Below, piece after piece: positions 53,633 to 61,952 of a stretch of DNA of 64,000 bases. A model generated the notes under the pieces. That model ran no database searches and was not told where the DNA came from. It saw nothing but the letters and a program-made list of their open reading frames with translations. The position numbers were made by a program, and so were the translations under genes. The first letter of the stretch is position 1. Every line of letters begins with the position of its first letter. Source of the stretch: JAKAIY01 sp963809385 (GTDB lineage Bacteria > Chloroflexota > Ktedonobacteria > Ktedonobacterales > JADMIN01); NCBI GenBank assembly GCA_963809385.1, contig CAWEJL010000017.1, positions 62,001 to 126,000 of the forward strand, given 5' to 3'.

Positions 53633-54685
53633 ATGGCTGAGGTGGATGCGTTCGAAATCGCCACGCCCATGACGCCGCCCGCGACCATCCTGGTGATCGA
53701 GGACGAGGCGATCGTCGCGCGCATGCTGGCCGAAACGCTGGAAATCGCAGGCTACATCCCGCTGATGGCCAGCACCGGTGAGGAAGGTGTCGCGCTGGCC
53801 ACACGCGAGGCCCCGCACCTGATCCTCCTGGACCTGATGCTGCCCGGCATGGATGGCTTCGAGGTCGTCGAGTCTATCCGTGGGTCGGTGCGCACCGCGC
53901 ATATTCCGGTCATGGTTGTCAGCGCCCGACACGACTCCGACGACGTCGTGCGCGCGTTTGGCTCGCGGGTGGACGACTATATCAAGAAGCCGTTTCATAG
54001 CGGTGAACTGGTCGCACGCATTGGCGCCCAGCTACGCCACGCGCGGGAGAATCAACTCTCGTCGCTGACCAATTTGCCCGCGGGCATGCGAGTGGAGCGA
54101 GCGATTGAAGACCGGCTGACTTCTGGTGAGCAGTGGTCTATCCTCTATCTCGACCTGGACACCTTCAAAGCCTACAACGATGTCTACGGATTCCTGCGGG
54201 GTAACGAGCTGATCCGGCTGCTGGCGCGCATCGCATCCGAAGTCACACATGAGCTAGGCGGTCAGGGTGACTTCGTCGGGCATATCGGCGGCGACGACTT
54301 CGTCATTATCACGACGCCGGAACGCGTCGCGTCGCTCTGCGAGCGGATAATCACGCGATGGGACATCGAGAGCCGCGCACTGTATTCCGCCGAAGACCTC
54401 GCGCGCGGTACACTGATCGCGCTGGACCGGCGCGGACAGCGGCAAACCTATTCGCTGGTGAGCCTCTCGATCGGGGTAGTGACAAACGAGCGGCGGCCCG
54501 TAACCGCGCCCGCCGAAGTGAGCCGCATCGCCGCCGAGGTAAAGCGCATGGCGAAGAGCATGCCCGGCAGCGCGTGGTACGCTGACCATCGCGGGGCAGG
54601 ACGCGTAACTGCCGGCCTATCTCCGAGGCGACAAGGATTCTCCAGGAGAGACGAGCGCCTATGCCACCTTCAGCGAGCAACCTGA
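53633..54685 (+). CDS. Response regulator with degenerate GGDEF domain
   Basis: Residues about 17-135 form a receiver domain: TILVIEDEAIVARMLAETLE, LILLDLMLPGMDGFEVVESI with the phospho-acceptor Asp, SAR and YIKKPF with the conserved Lys. The second domain is GGDEF-like: YLDLDTFKAYNDVYGFLRGN, and HIGGDDFVII where GGDD replaces GGDEF. Activity as a diguanylate cyclase is therefore uncertain. Start at ATG 53633 with GGAGG upstream. After about 54615 a one-base skip would replace the open frame's tail by AYLRGDKDSPGETSAYATFS, so the given end is approximate. A sensor kinase is not nearby. Confidence 0.85.
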   Translation: MAEVDAFEIATPMTPPATILVIEDEAIVARMLAETLEIAGYIPLMASTGEEGVALATREAPHLILLDLMLPGMDGFEVVESIRGSVRTAHIPVMVVSARHDSDDVVRAFGSRVDDYIKKPFHSGELVARIGAQLRHARENQLSSLTNLPAGMRVERAIEDRLTSGEQWSILYLDLDTFKAYNDVYGFLRGNELIRLLARIASEVTHELGGQGDFVGHIGGDDFVIITTPERVASLCERIITRWDIESRALYSAEDLARGTLIALDRRGQRQTYSLVSLSIGVVTNERRPVTAPAEVSRIAAEVKRMAKSMPGSAWYADHRGAGRVTAGLSPRRQGFSRRDERLCHLQRAT

Positions 54686-54761
54686 GACATCATCCACCGG
54701 CCCGGCTGATACCCCGGATAGCGCGGCCCAGCGCCGCGCTATCCGCGAGAACGCGCGGCGC

Positions 54762-55085
54762 GTGCTGCGCGAGAGCGGCGTCGCCGAGATACTCCAGACG
54801 CTGAACCGGCAGGCGCTGCAGGGGCGCGGCTGGTTCGAGGAATATGATTCTGGCCTGCTCTTCAAGTGGGGAACGAGCGTCACCCGCCGCCATATCTGGG
54901 TAGACGTGCAGGGCGACCTGCTCCGCTTCCGGCTGAATCCTCATATCCGCTGCTCTGGGTCTGTGCCATCCTGCGACGGCGAATACCACAGCCTCACCCC
55001 CAGGATGTGGGCTATCCCCGGCGTGGTGCTGCGTGAAGTGGACCGCAACTATCAGAAGCCCGTGGCCGAGACCTCCGAAGATTAG
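54762..55085 (+). CDS. Hypothetical protein, possible continuation of the preceding gene
   Basis: 107 residues from a GTG: VAEILQTLNRQALQGRGWFE, GLLFKWGTSVTRRHIWVDV and GDLLRFRLNPHIRCSG, mixed strands and helices with two Cys. The same frame is open upstream to about 54610 and would join the receiver-GGDEF protein through a one-base skip. It may thus be a C-terminal domain or a separate small gene starting further upstream. Family unknown. It ends 36 bases before the S9 peptidase. Confidence 0.45.
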   Translation: MLRESGVAEILQTLNRQALQGRGWFEEYDSGLLFKWGTSVTRRHIWVDVQGDLLRFRLNPHIRCSGSVPSCDGEYHSLTPRMWAIPGVVLREVDRNYQKPVAETSED

Positions 55086-55120
55086 GCAAACACTCACTGA
55101 TTGAGAAAGGCGCCATTTTC

Positions 55121-57288
55121 GTGACACGACCAATTACGCCCGACGATCTCTACGCGATCCAGCACGTCGAGGATCCTCAGCTCTCGCCTGATGGAACACT
55201 GGTGGCGTTCGTGCGCATGGAGATGGACCGCGAATCGTTCGAGTACCGACGCAGCGTATGGTTGACGCCAGTGGAGGGCGGTGAGCCGCGCAGGCTAACC
55301 AACGGCCCCAGCGACACGACGCCGCGCTGGTCGCCTGATGGGGCTTCCATCGTCTTCATGCGCGGACCCGCGAGCGGCGTGAAGCCGAAAACACGCGAGG
55401 AACGTGAGCGCGGGGTGGGCAGCCCGCAACTGTGGCGGCTGCCGATGCGTGGTGGCGAGCCAGAGCAACTGACACGCCTGCGCCACGGAGCGGGGTTGGC
55501 GGTCTGGTCGCCAGATGGCGCGACGATCGCCTTCGCCGCACCGACGGGCGAGGCCGATGATCACGAGGTTGATGACGCCGCGCTCGACGGGCGAACGCTG
55601 CCGCGCGTGCGAACGGTGACGCGGCTCTGGCACAAACTGGACGGCGCGGGCTTCACCTACGAATTGCGATCACACCTCTTCACGATTCCGGCGGCGGGCG
55701 GTGAGCCGCGCCAAATCACCGATGGCGAGTGGGACGACGGCGAGCCGTGCTGGTCGCCGGACGGGCGGCGGCTGGCGTTCACCTCCGACCGCACCGATGA
55801 GCGCTGGTCGTGGCCAGCCTCCCAGGTGTGGACAGTTGACCTCATCAACGGGACACAGACGCGGATGACGGGCGAGGAACTGGGCTGCTCCGCGCCATCC
55901 TGGTCGCCGGATGGCCAGACCATCGCCTTCCTCGCCTCTCCACGTCGCGCGGGCGTAGGGCATGTCGACCTCTACGTCACCCAGACTGGGGCGAGTGAGC
56001 CAGGGCAGCGCCTGCTGACCGAAGCGTTCATCCCAACCTGCGATGATACCTGCATTGATGACCAGCGCAGCTCACACGGCTCCCACCATATCGCGTGGAC
56101 GCCCGACAGCCGCGAGGCGCTCTTCCTGGCCTCGACACGCGGAACGACGCACGTCTACGCCGCGCCGGTAGAGGGCTCAACCCCGCCGCGCGCGCTGACC
56201 GAGGGCGCGCTCCACGTCTACGGCTACACGACCAATGCGGAAGCGCGGACGCTGGCGCTGGGCATCTCAACATCTACCATCCCTGGCGACCTGTACGTGA
56301 AGACAGATGGAGCCGGGCAGCCGCGCCGCCTGACGCAGGTGAACGCTGGCTGGCTGGGCGAGGTAACGCTGGCCGAGCCACAGGAGATGATCGTTTACTG
56401 GCGCGGACGGCTGGGAGATCCAGGGATGGACGTTGCGACCCGCTGGCGCCTCGCCAGAACACACGCTACCCACGATCCTGGAGATACACGGCGGCCCGGC
56501 GGCGATGTACGGATGGAGCTTCTTCCTGGAATTCCAGCTCCTCGCGGCGCGCGGCTATAGCGTGGTGTATGTCAATCCACGCGGCAGCACGGGCTACGGG
56601 CGGCTCTTCTCCGGCGCGGTTATCAATGACTGGGGCGGCAAGGACTTTGAGGACATCATGGCGGGCCTCGACGCGGCCATCGCTCGCGGCGGCATTGACA
56701 CGGAGCGGCTGGGCGTGGCGGGCGGCAGCTACGGCGGCTTCATGACCAACTGGGCCGTCAGCCACAGCGACCGCTTCAAAGCGGGCGTGACGATGCGCTG
56801 CGTGAGCAATATGGCGACCATGTTCGGAGTGAGCGACATCGGCTGGTCACTGACAGTGGACGAGCTGAAGCGCCACCCCATGGGAGGACCTGAACCGGCT
56901 GATGCGCTTCTCGCCAATCACCTACGTCCAGGACATCCACGCGCCGCTGCTGATCTTGCACAGCGATAACGACCTGCGCTGCCCACTGGAACAGAGCCAG
57001 CAACTCTTCAGTGCGCTCAAGTATCTTGGACGCGAGACGAAAATGGTGATCTTCGAGGGGCAGTCGCATGACCTCTCACGCACGGGGCATCCACGCTCGC
57101 GCATCCACCGCATGAACGAGATCCTGAACTGGTTCGAAGGCAGACCTCACCGGCGTAATGCCGCGCCGTCTGCGCAACGATGCGCGGGACTCAAAGAAAG
57201 CGCCCACCCCAATCAAGAGGGATGGGCGCTTTTCTGGCGTCTCTGGCGCGCCAGACTTCGCCAGCCAGAATGCGTGAGCAGTGTCTGA
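55121..57288 (+). CDS. S9 family (prolyl oligopeptidase-type) peptidase, two frameshifts
   Basis: An acylaminoacyl-peptidase-like enzyme. The N-terminal beta-propeller has TolB-type repeats: PQLSPDGTLVAFVR, PRWSPDGASIVFMR, AVWSPDGATIAFAA, PCWSPDGRRLAFTS and PSWSPDGQTIAFLA. A one-base skip near 56455 opens the hydrolase domain (TILEIHGGPAAMYG), with the nucleophile in AGGSYGGFMTNWA. A second skip near 56881 leads to PWEDLNRLMRFSPITYV, the Asp in HSDNDLRCP and the His in GQSHDLSRTGH. The frame runs to 57288, but a terminator at 57197 suggests a true stop before that, for example TAA at 57156 in another frame. About 680 residues. Confidence 0.9.
57197..57233 (+). terminator. Rho-independent terminator after the S9 peptidase
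   Basis: AAAGCGCCCA and TGGGCGCTTT form a stem of about 13 pairs with one imperfection, followed by TTTTC on the plus strand. Also active-looking on the minus strand, where an A/T-rich arm follows. Confidence 0.7.
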
Positions 57289-57328
57289 GCCGTCACGTAC
57301 GCTGGCGGGGTGGGCGAAGGAACAGCGC

Positions 57329-57784
57329 TCAGTACCAAATCGCGCGCGGGAAGTGATTTGCGGTCATCAGATAGCGCCGCTCGTCCGCTTCCAACAGCAA
57401 CTTGTGCATGAGCACGACATCCGCTTCCGGCAAGCCAACCGCGGCTGGCTGGACGCAGAGACGCTCCAGCACGCGGCCACGCTCGACAACCAGCACCTGT
57501 CCCGGCCCTCGCGGAATGCGATAGATACGTCCGGGATATTCCTGGCTGGGTACGTCAAGGAACCCATTGCGGCTGAGGGTGTCATACTCGGGAACACTCA
57601 GCAGACGGCGCAGGAGCGCCTCAGCGGCGCGCTCCGCCGGAGCGGGCCACCAGCCGCGCGAGCGCAGCCATGGCCAGATTCGCGACCGGAAGAACGGGCT
57701 CATCGTCATCAGCGCCATGATCTTGAACCCCACCACAGTCATCGCGATCAGCGACACAAACACCAACACCACACTGGCGCTCAT
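57329..57784 (-). CDS. Hypothetical membrane-anchored protein
   Basis: 151 residues from ATG 57784. The N-terminal helix (ASVVLVFVSLIAMTVVGFKI) anchors it, with a Trp/Arg-rich juxtamembrane part (SRIWPWLRSRGWWPAP). A soluble domain follows: LLRRLLSVPEYDTLSRNGFL, YPGRIYRIPRGPGQVLVVER, LHKLL-like, ending in NHFPRAIWY. No family recognised. The 81-residue gene lies directly upstream on the same strand, with stops and starts about 20 bases apart. Confidence 0.62.
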   Translation of the reverse strand: MSASVVLVFVSLIAMTVVGFKIMALMTMSPFFRSRIWPWLRSRGWWPAPAERAAEALLRRLLSVPEYDTLSRNGFLDVPSQEYPGRIYRIPRGPGQVLVVERGRVLERLCVQPAAVGLPEADVVLMHKLLLEADERRYLMTANHFPRAIWY

Positions 57785-57803
57785 TTCACTGGCCCGATCA
57801 TGT

Positions 57804-58049
57804 CTAACCGCCAACCACGCGGGGGATCATCACGATCTCTTCCGCGGCGGGATCAAAGCTGTCAATGCGCTGTGCCGGCTGGCCCGGCGAAACACGCACG
57901 GCGGTCGCGCCGCGCGCGCGCTGATCGGCGAAGATGCGCTCCGCTTCCTCAACCGCCCGTCGCGCCTCCTCGTCGCCTGTTAGAACGGCGGGGTAGCTCC
58001 ACTCAGTTTTGTCGTCACCGTGATGCGACAGTACTCGCAACACCCCCAT
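57804..58049 (-). CDS. Small hypothetical protein
   Basis: 81 residues with CAGGAGAACGAG upstream of the ATG. The sequence MGVLRVLSHHGDDKTEWSYP, then EEARRAVEEAERIFADQRAR and AEEIVMIPRVVGG suggests a short strand-helix-strand fold. It is probably the first gene of a two-gene operon with the membrane-anchored protein at 57784. It is a plausible real gene because of its codon use and ribosome site, but the function is unknown. Confidence 0.6.
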   Translation of the reverse strand: MGVLRVLSHHGDDKTEWSYPAVLTGDEEARRAVEEAERIFADQRARGATAVRVSPGQPAQRIDSFDPAAEEIVMIPRVVGG

Positions 58050-58399
58050 ATCTCGTTCTCCTGTTCGCTAACCAGACGATCCTCCCGCCTGGAACTCTCG
58101 CGATCACCGCTGGCGTAACACACTGCCCGGCTGCGGGCCACATCATGCGCCCGCGCGCGCGCCACGCCAGCGATGATCCATGCGAGCAAGGCGCGCGCGG
58201 CCGTCTGTACGGCGGGCCACGGGAGGCCTTTACAACATCGCGCACGTGGCGCACATGCGGCGCCAAAAACTCATCCACAACACCTAATGTGGGCGAATCC
58301 GTCCAAACTCGTCCGTACAGCGCGACCATGCACTCTTATCGGACGGTGGTACCACACTACGCGACCAGCGATCCTAACACGCTACTCGTGACCAGGCGC
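58050..58399. other. 350-base stretch without a supported gene
   Basis: Reading frames exist on both strands, but none has a ribosome site, a recognisable family or an ending that fits the neighbours. The large plus-strand frame covering 57281-58657 is antisense to three minus-strand genes and is taken as a by-product of composition. Promoters of the minus-strand pair at 58049 should lie here. Confidence 0.5.
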
Positions 58400-59527
58400 T
58401 TAATCGCGCATGCCACGGCGCGCCATCGCCCGCAAGGTCTGTTCAAAGCCACGCAGTTCCAGCCATTCGCGGGCGGCTCCAGTTACCACAACCGGAACAC
58501 GTCGCAGCGCATCCACCGATGCGGCGCCGGTCAACTGCATGGCGACGCGCAGCTCGGCGAGGAACTGCTCCAGAAACTCTCGAACGGCGGACTCACTCTC
58601 CGAGGCCGCCTTCAGGAACGGAAACCCCATGCCTATGAGTGTCGCGCCGAGGGCTAGGGCGCGCGCGGCGTCCAGACCGGAGCGCACCCCGCCGGTCGCG
58701 GTGATGGGAAGATTGGAAGCGGCGGCGCGCGTCTCCACGACCGCGATGGGTGTTGGTATACCCCAGTCGCGGTAGAGCACGCCGATAGCGCCCGTCCTCT
58801 GGTCGCCGCGATCCTGCGCGCGTTGCGCTTCCATGGCCGCCATACTGCTGCCGCCCGCGCCGCCAACATCAATCGCGGCGACGCCGAGCGCGGCGAGCTT
58901 CGCGGCCTGCTCGAAACTGACGCCGGCGCCGGTCTCCTTAGCGATGACCGGAACGCCAACGCTCTCCACGATGGCGCGCAGTCCGGCGAGCGCGCCCTTC
59001 GCCTTGCGGTCACCCTCCGGCTGGGCGGCCTCCTGGAGATAGTTGAGATGCACGGCGAGCGCGTCGGCGCCAATCATCCGCACGGCGGCGCGTGCATCGT
59101 CCGACGTGAACGCCGGCTTGCCACGCTGCTCGATGAGCTGCGGGGCGCCGACATTGGCGATCAAAAAGGCGTCAGGGGCCTTAGAGCGGGTCACACTGTA
59201 GGTCACCGCCAGATCGGGCGTCACCAGCGCGGCGCGCTGGCTGCCCACCCCCATCGCCAGGCCATATTCCTGAGCGATGATGGCGAGCCGCTCGTTGATG
59301 ATGGCGACATCGGGGTGACCGCCGGTCAGCGAAGAAATGAAGATGGGGTAGCGCAACGTCTTGCCGAGATAGATAGTGGACATGTCTATCTTGTCCACGT
59401 CTACTTCTGGAAGCGCCTGATGGACGAGCCGGATATCAGCCCATGAGGCGGCTTGCGGCGCGGAGATGTCATGCGCGAGGGAAACCTGCACATGCTCCGC
59501 TTTACGCTGCTTGACCTCATCCGTCAC
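58400..59527 (-). CDS. fni: Isopentenyl-diphosphate delta-isomerase, type 2 (FMN)
   Basis: This interconverts IPP and DMAPP with reduced FMN. The protein shows RKAEHVQVSLAHDI, YPIFISSLTGGHPD, GVGSQRAAL, ADALAVHLNYLQEAAQPEGD, KETGAGVSFEQAAKLAALGV, IDVGGAGGSSMAA and PITATGGVRSGLDAARALAL. These cover the substrate and FMN-binding loops. GTG 59527 is chosen because GGAG lies eight bases upstream; an ATG at 59554 is possible. 375 residues. It stands in front of mdh on the same strand order but with an intergenic gap of about 160 bases. Confidence 0.94.
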   Translation of the reverse strand: MTDEVKQRKAEHVQVSLAHDISAPQAASWADIRLVHQALPEVDVDKIDMSTIYLGKTLRYPIFISSLTGGHPDVAIINERLAIIAQEYGLAMGVGSQRAALVTPDLAVTYSVTRSKAPDAFLIANVGAPQLIEQRGKPAFTSDDARAAVRMIGADALAVHLNYLQEAAQPEGDRKAKGALAGLRAIVESVGVPVIAKETGAGVSFEQAAKLAALGVAAIDVGGAGGSSMAAMEAQRAQDRGDQRTGAIGVLYRDWGIPTPIAVVETRAAASNLPITATGGVRSGLDAARALALGATLIGMGFPFLKAASESESAVREFLEQFLAELRVAMQLTGAASVDALRRVPVVVTGAAREWLELRGFEQTLRAMARRGMRD

Positions 59528-59686
59528 CTTCGCCTGCTCCCTCCGACATGGCATCGCAATACGCCAGGCGCGTCAGCCGGTCGCGCCTGTTAGCAGGGAT
59601 TGTAGCGCGCTAGGGACAGGAACGCCAGAGACACGTTGCGGCGTCAGGGCCGCATGACCCCGACGCCGCACAGGAGGCGAAACGCG

Positions 59687-60613
59687 CTAGATGCCCATGA
59701 CGCCGATCAGTTCCTTGACCGAGTCGGCGGATTTCTGCAGAGCGGCCTGCTCGGATTCAGTGAGATCGAGCTGAATGACCTCTTCGACGCCCTTCGCGCC
59801 CAACTTGGCGGGCACGCCGACGAACAGGCCGTTGATGCCGTACTCGCCCTCCAGATAGACTGAGCAGGGCATGATCATCTTCTTATCGAGGATAATCGAG
59901 TCCACCATCTGCAAGACAGAAGCGGAGGGAGCATAGTAGGCGCTGCCGGTCTTGAGCAACTGGACGATCTCGGCGCCGCCGTCGCGCGTGCGCTGGACGA
60001 TCTGCTCCAGCCGCTCGGCGGGAATCAGGTCTGGCAGGGGGACGCCCGCGACACTGGAGAGACGCGCCAGCGGCACCATCGTATCGCCGTGGCCACCCAG
60101 CACGAACGCCTGCACGTCACGCACCGAGACGCCCAGCTCCTGCGCGATGAAGGTGCGGAAGCGGGCGGTATCCAGCACGCCAGCCATGCCAATCACGCGG
60201 CTCTTGGGGAATCCGCTCACCTTCCAGGCAAGCTGGACCATCGCGTCGAGCGGATTGGTGACGCAGATCAGGACTGCGTTGGGCGAGCGCGATACGATCT
60301 CCTGCGTGACTTGCGTGACGATGCCCTGATTGGTGCGAATCAGGTCGTCGCGGCTCATGCCCGGCTTGCGAGCGATGCCCGACGTGACAACGACAACATC
60401 GGACCCTGCGGTCTCGTCGTAACTATTGGAGCCGATCACCAGGGAGTCGTAGCCCAGCACCGGGCCAGCCTGCAGGATATCGAGCGCCTTGCCCTGCGGC
60501 ATATCGGGGATCACGTCCACCAGGACGACATCGGCGTAATCGCGCTCCGCGACTCGCTGGCCCAGCGTCGCGCCAACGTTCCCGGCCCCAACGACGGTCA
60601 CTTTGCTTCGCAT
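59687..60613 (-). CDS. mdh: Malate dehydrogenase (LDH-like type)
   Basis: NAD-dependent oxidation of malate to oxaloacetate in the TCA cycle. The Rossmann motif is VTVVGAGNVGATLGQRV. VTSGIARKPGMSRDDLIRTN carries the first substrate Arg region and NPLDAMVQLAWKVSGFPKSR the loop. IGMAGVLDTARFRTFIAQEL has the second, and FVLGGHGDTMVPLARL has the proton-relay His. 308 residues from ATG 60613 (GAGAGAG upstream). It belongs to the tetrameric LDH-like MDH group common in Chloroflexi and Bacilli. Confidence 0.95.
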   Translation of the reverse strand: MRSKVTVVGAGNVGATLGQRVAERDYADVVLVDVIPDMPQGKALDILQAGPVLGYDSLVIGSNSYDETAGSDVVVVTSGIARKPGMSRDDLIRTNQGIVTQVTQEIVSRSPNAVLICVTNPLDAMVQLAWKVSGFPKSRVIGMAGVLDTARFRTFIAQELGVSVRDVQAFVLGGHGDTMVPLARLSSVAGVPLPDLIPAERLEQIVQRTRDGGAEIVQLLKTGSAYYAPSASVLQMVDSIILDKKMIMPCSVYLEGEYGINGLFVGVPAKLGAKGVEEVIQLDLTESEQAALQKSADSVKELIGVMGI

Positions 60614-60854
60614 GATCGCTACTCTCTCATCTGTGGCTGTATCAGCCCAAATCATGGTGTAGTCGCGCCGCGACGCGCGTCCGGCGTCGTGGCCATTCCC
60701 AGGTAAATTGTACCACCTGAGGCGGCGCCGCCCGCTTTCTGAGATGATGCTGTGACGCTAGCCTCCGCCTGGCGACTGTGCTACCATAGCGACGGCCAGG
60801 GCGGTAATTCTTAGCGACGTTGGCCAAGCCGTCATTGCCTGAGGGAGGCGCCCC

Positions 60855-61670
60855 ATGACGCTACAATCGCCAAGCCACGCTGACGAACTGGGCGCAATCC
60901 CTGTGAGCTCCGCTGCTAACCCAGTCTGTTACGGGCATCGTGGCGCGCGCGGGCATGCCCCGGAAAATACCCTGCTGGCGTTCGATCTGGCGTTCGACCT
61001 CGGCGCGGATGGCATCGAGTGCGATGCGCAGCTCAGCGCAGATGGACAGGTAGTCATCATCCATGACAACACGGTAAACCGCACGACGAACGGGCGCGGC
61101 CTGGTGACCGTGATGACCTTTGAGGAATTGCGCTCGCTGGACGCGGGAAAGCTCATGCGGCTGCCACAGCGCATTCCAACGCTGGAGGAGACGCTCGCCC
61201 TGGTCCGCAGGCACGGTGGGCTGCTCAACCTGGAGCTGAAGGCCGACACCGACGCTGAAGCGGTCGCGGTCGCCGAGGCGATAGCCCCCGCGCTGAACGC
61301 GCTGCCCCCCGATGACACGCTACGCGAATGCGTCCTACTCTCGTCGTTCAACCTGCCAGCGGTGGCCCGCATGCGTGAGCTGGCCCCATGGGCTCGGACC
61401 GCCGCGCTGTATGGTGGCCGCGCCTGGACACGCGCGACGATGATCGAAACAGCGCAGCGGCTGGGCGTGGAAGCCATCCACCCACACCCGCGCATCCTCA
61501 CCGAGGAAGCCGTTCAAGCGGCTCACGCGGCAGGGCTACGTGTCAACGTGTGGACCGCCAACCGCCTGACCACCATCCGCCAGCTGATCTCCTGGGGCGT
61601 GGACGGCGTCTTCACTGACTACCCTGAGCGCGTGGTGATCGCCCGCCGGTTGGCTGGAGCGATGGTGTAA
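60855..61670 (+). CDS. Glycerophosphodiester phosphodiesterase
   Basis: This hydrolyses glycerophosphodiesters to glycerol-3-phosphate and an alcohol. The TIM-barrel core is complete: YGHRGARGHAPENTLLAF with the first catalytic His, GADGIECDAQLSADGQ with metal ligands, VVIIHDNTVNRTTNGRG with the second His, NLELKAD, and VNVWTANRLTTIRQLISWGV with FTDYP. 271 residues, with GAGGGAGG upstream of the ATG and no signal peptide, so it is cytoplasmic. No transport partner lies beside it. Confidence 0.95.
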   Translation: MTLQSPSHADELGAIPVSSAANPVCYGHRGARGHAPENTLLAFDLAFDLGADGIECDAQLSADGQVVIIHDNTVNRTTNGRGLVTVMTFEELRSLDAGKLMRLPQRIPTLEETLALVRRHGGLLNLELKADTDAEAVAVAEAIAPALNALPPDDTLRECVLLSSFNLPAVARMRELAPWARTAALYGGRAWTRATMIETAQRLGVEAIHPHPRILTEEAVQAAHAAGLRVNVWTANRLTTIRQLISWGVDGVFTDYPERVVIARRLAGAMV

Positions 61671-61952
61671 GGCGCAAGCATAAGTCGCTTTTTGCTACAG
61701 TGTGTCAGAAGCCATGCTGTGCGAGAGCGGCGTACATATCGAGGAATAGCGCCAGCGCCGCGCTCGTGATATATCGCCCGTGTTTTCCAGCCAAACCTTT
61801 AGCAACGAGCAACAGAACGAAAAATCCACGCCGCATGGCCAATCTACCGCAACGATCATGCTTCAGGGACGCAAGTCGCGTGGCGCGCGGCGCCCCGGCG
61901 CTTATCATAGCGGGCGGACGAGGATGCGACAAGGCAGCGGCGAGGCTGTGCG

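Noticed and set aside
57281..58657. Long plus-strand open frame of 458 codons
   Set aside because: It is antisense to two small genes and part of fni, which have ribosome sites and (fni) a known family. Its residues (many Arg, Pro, Ala) reflect GC-rich antisense DNA.
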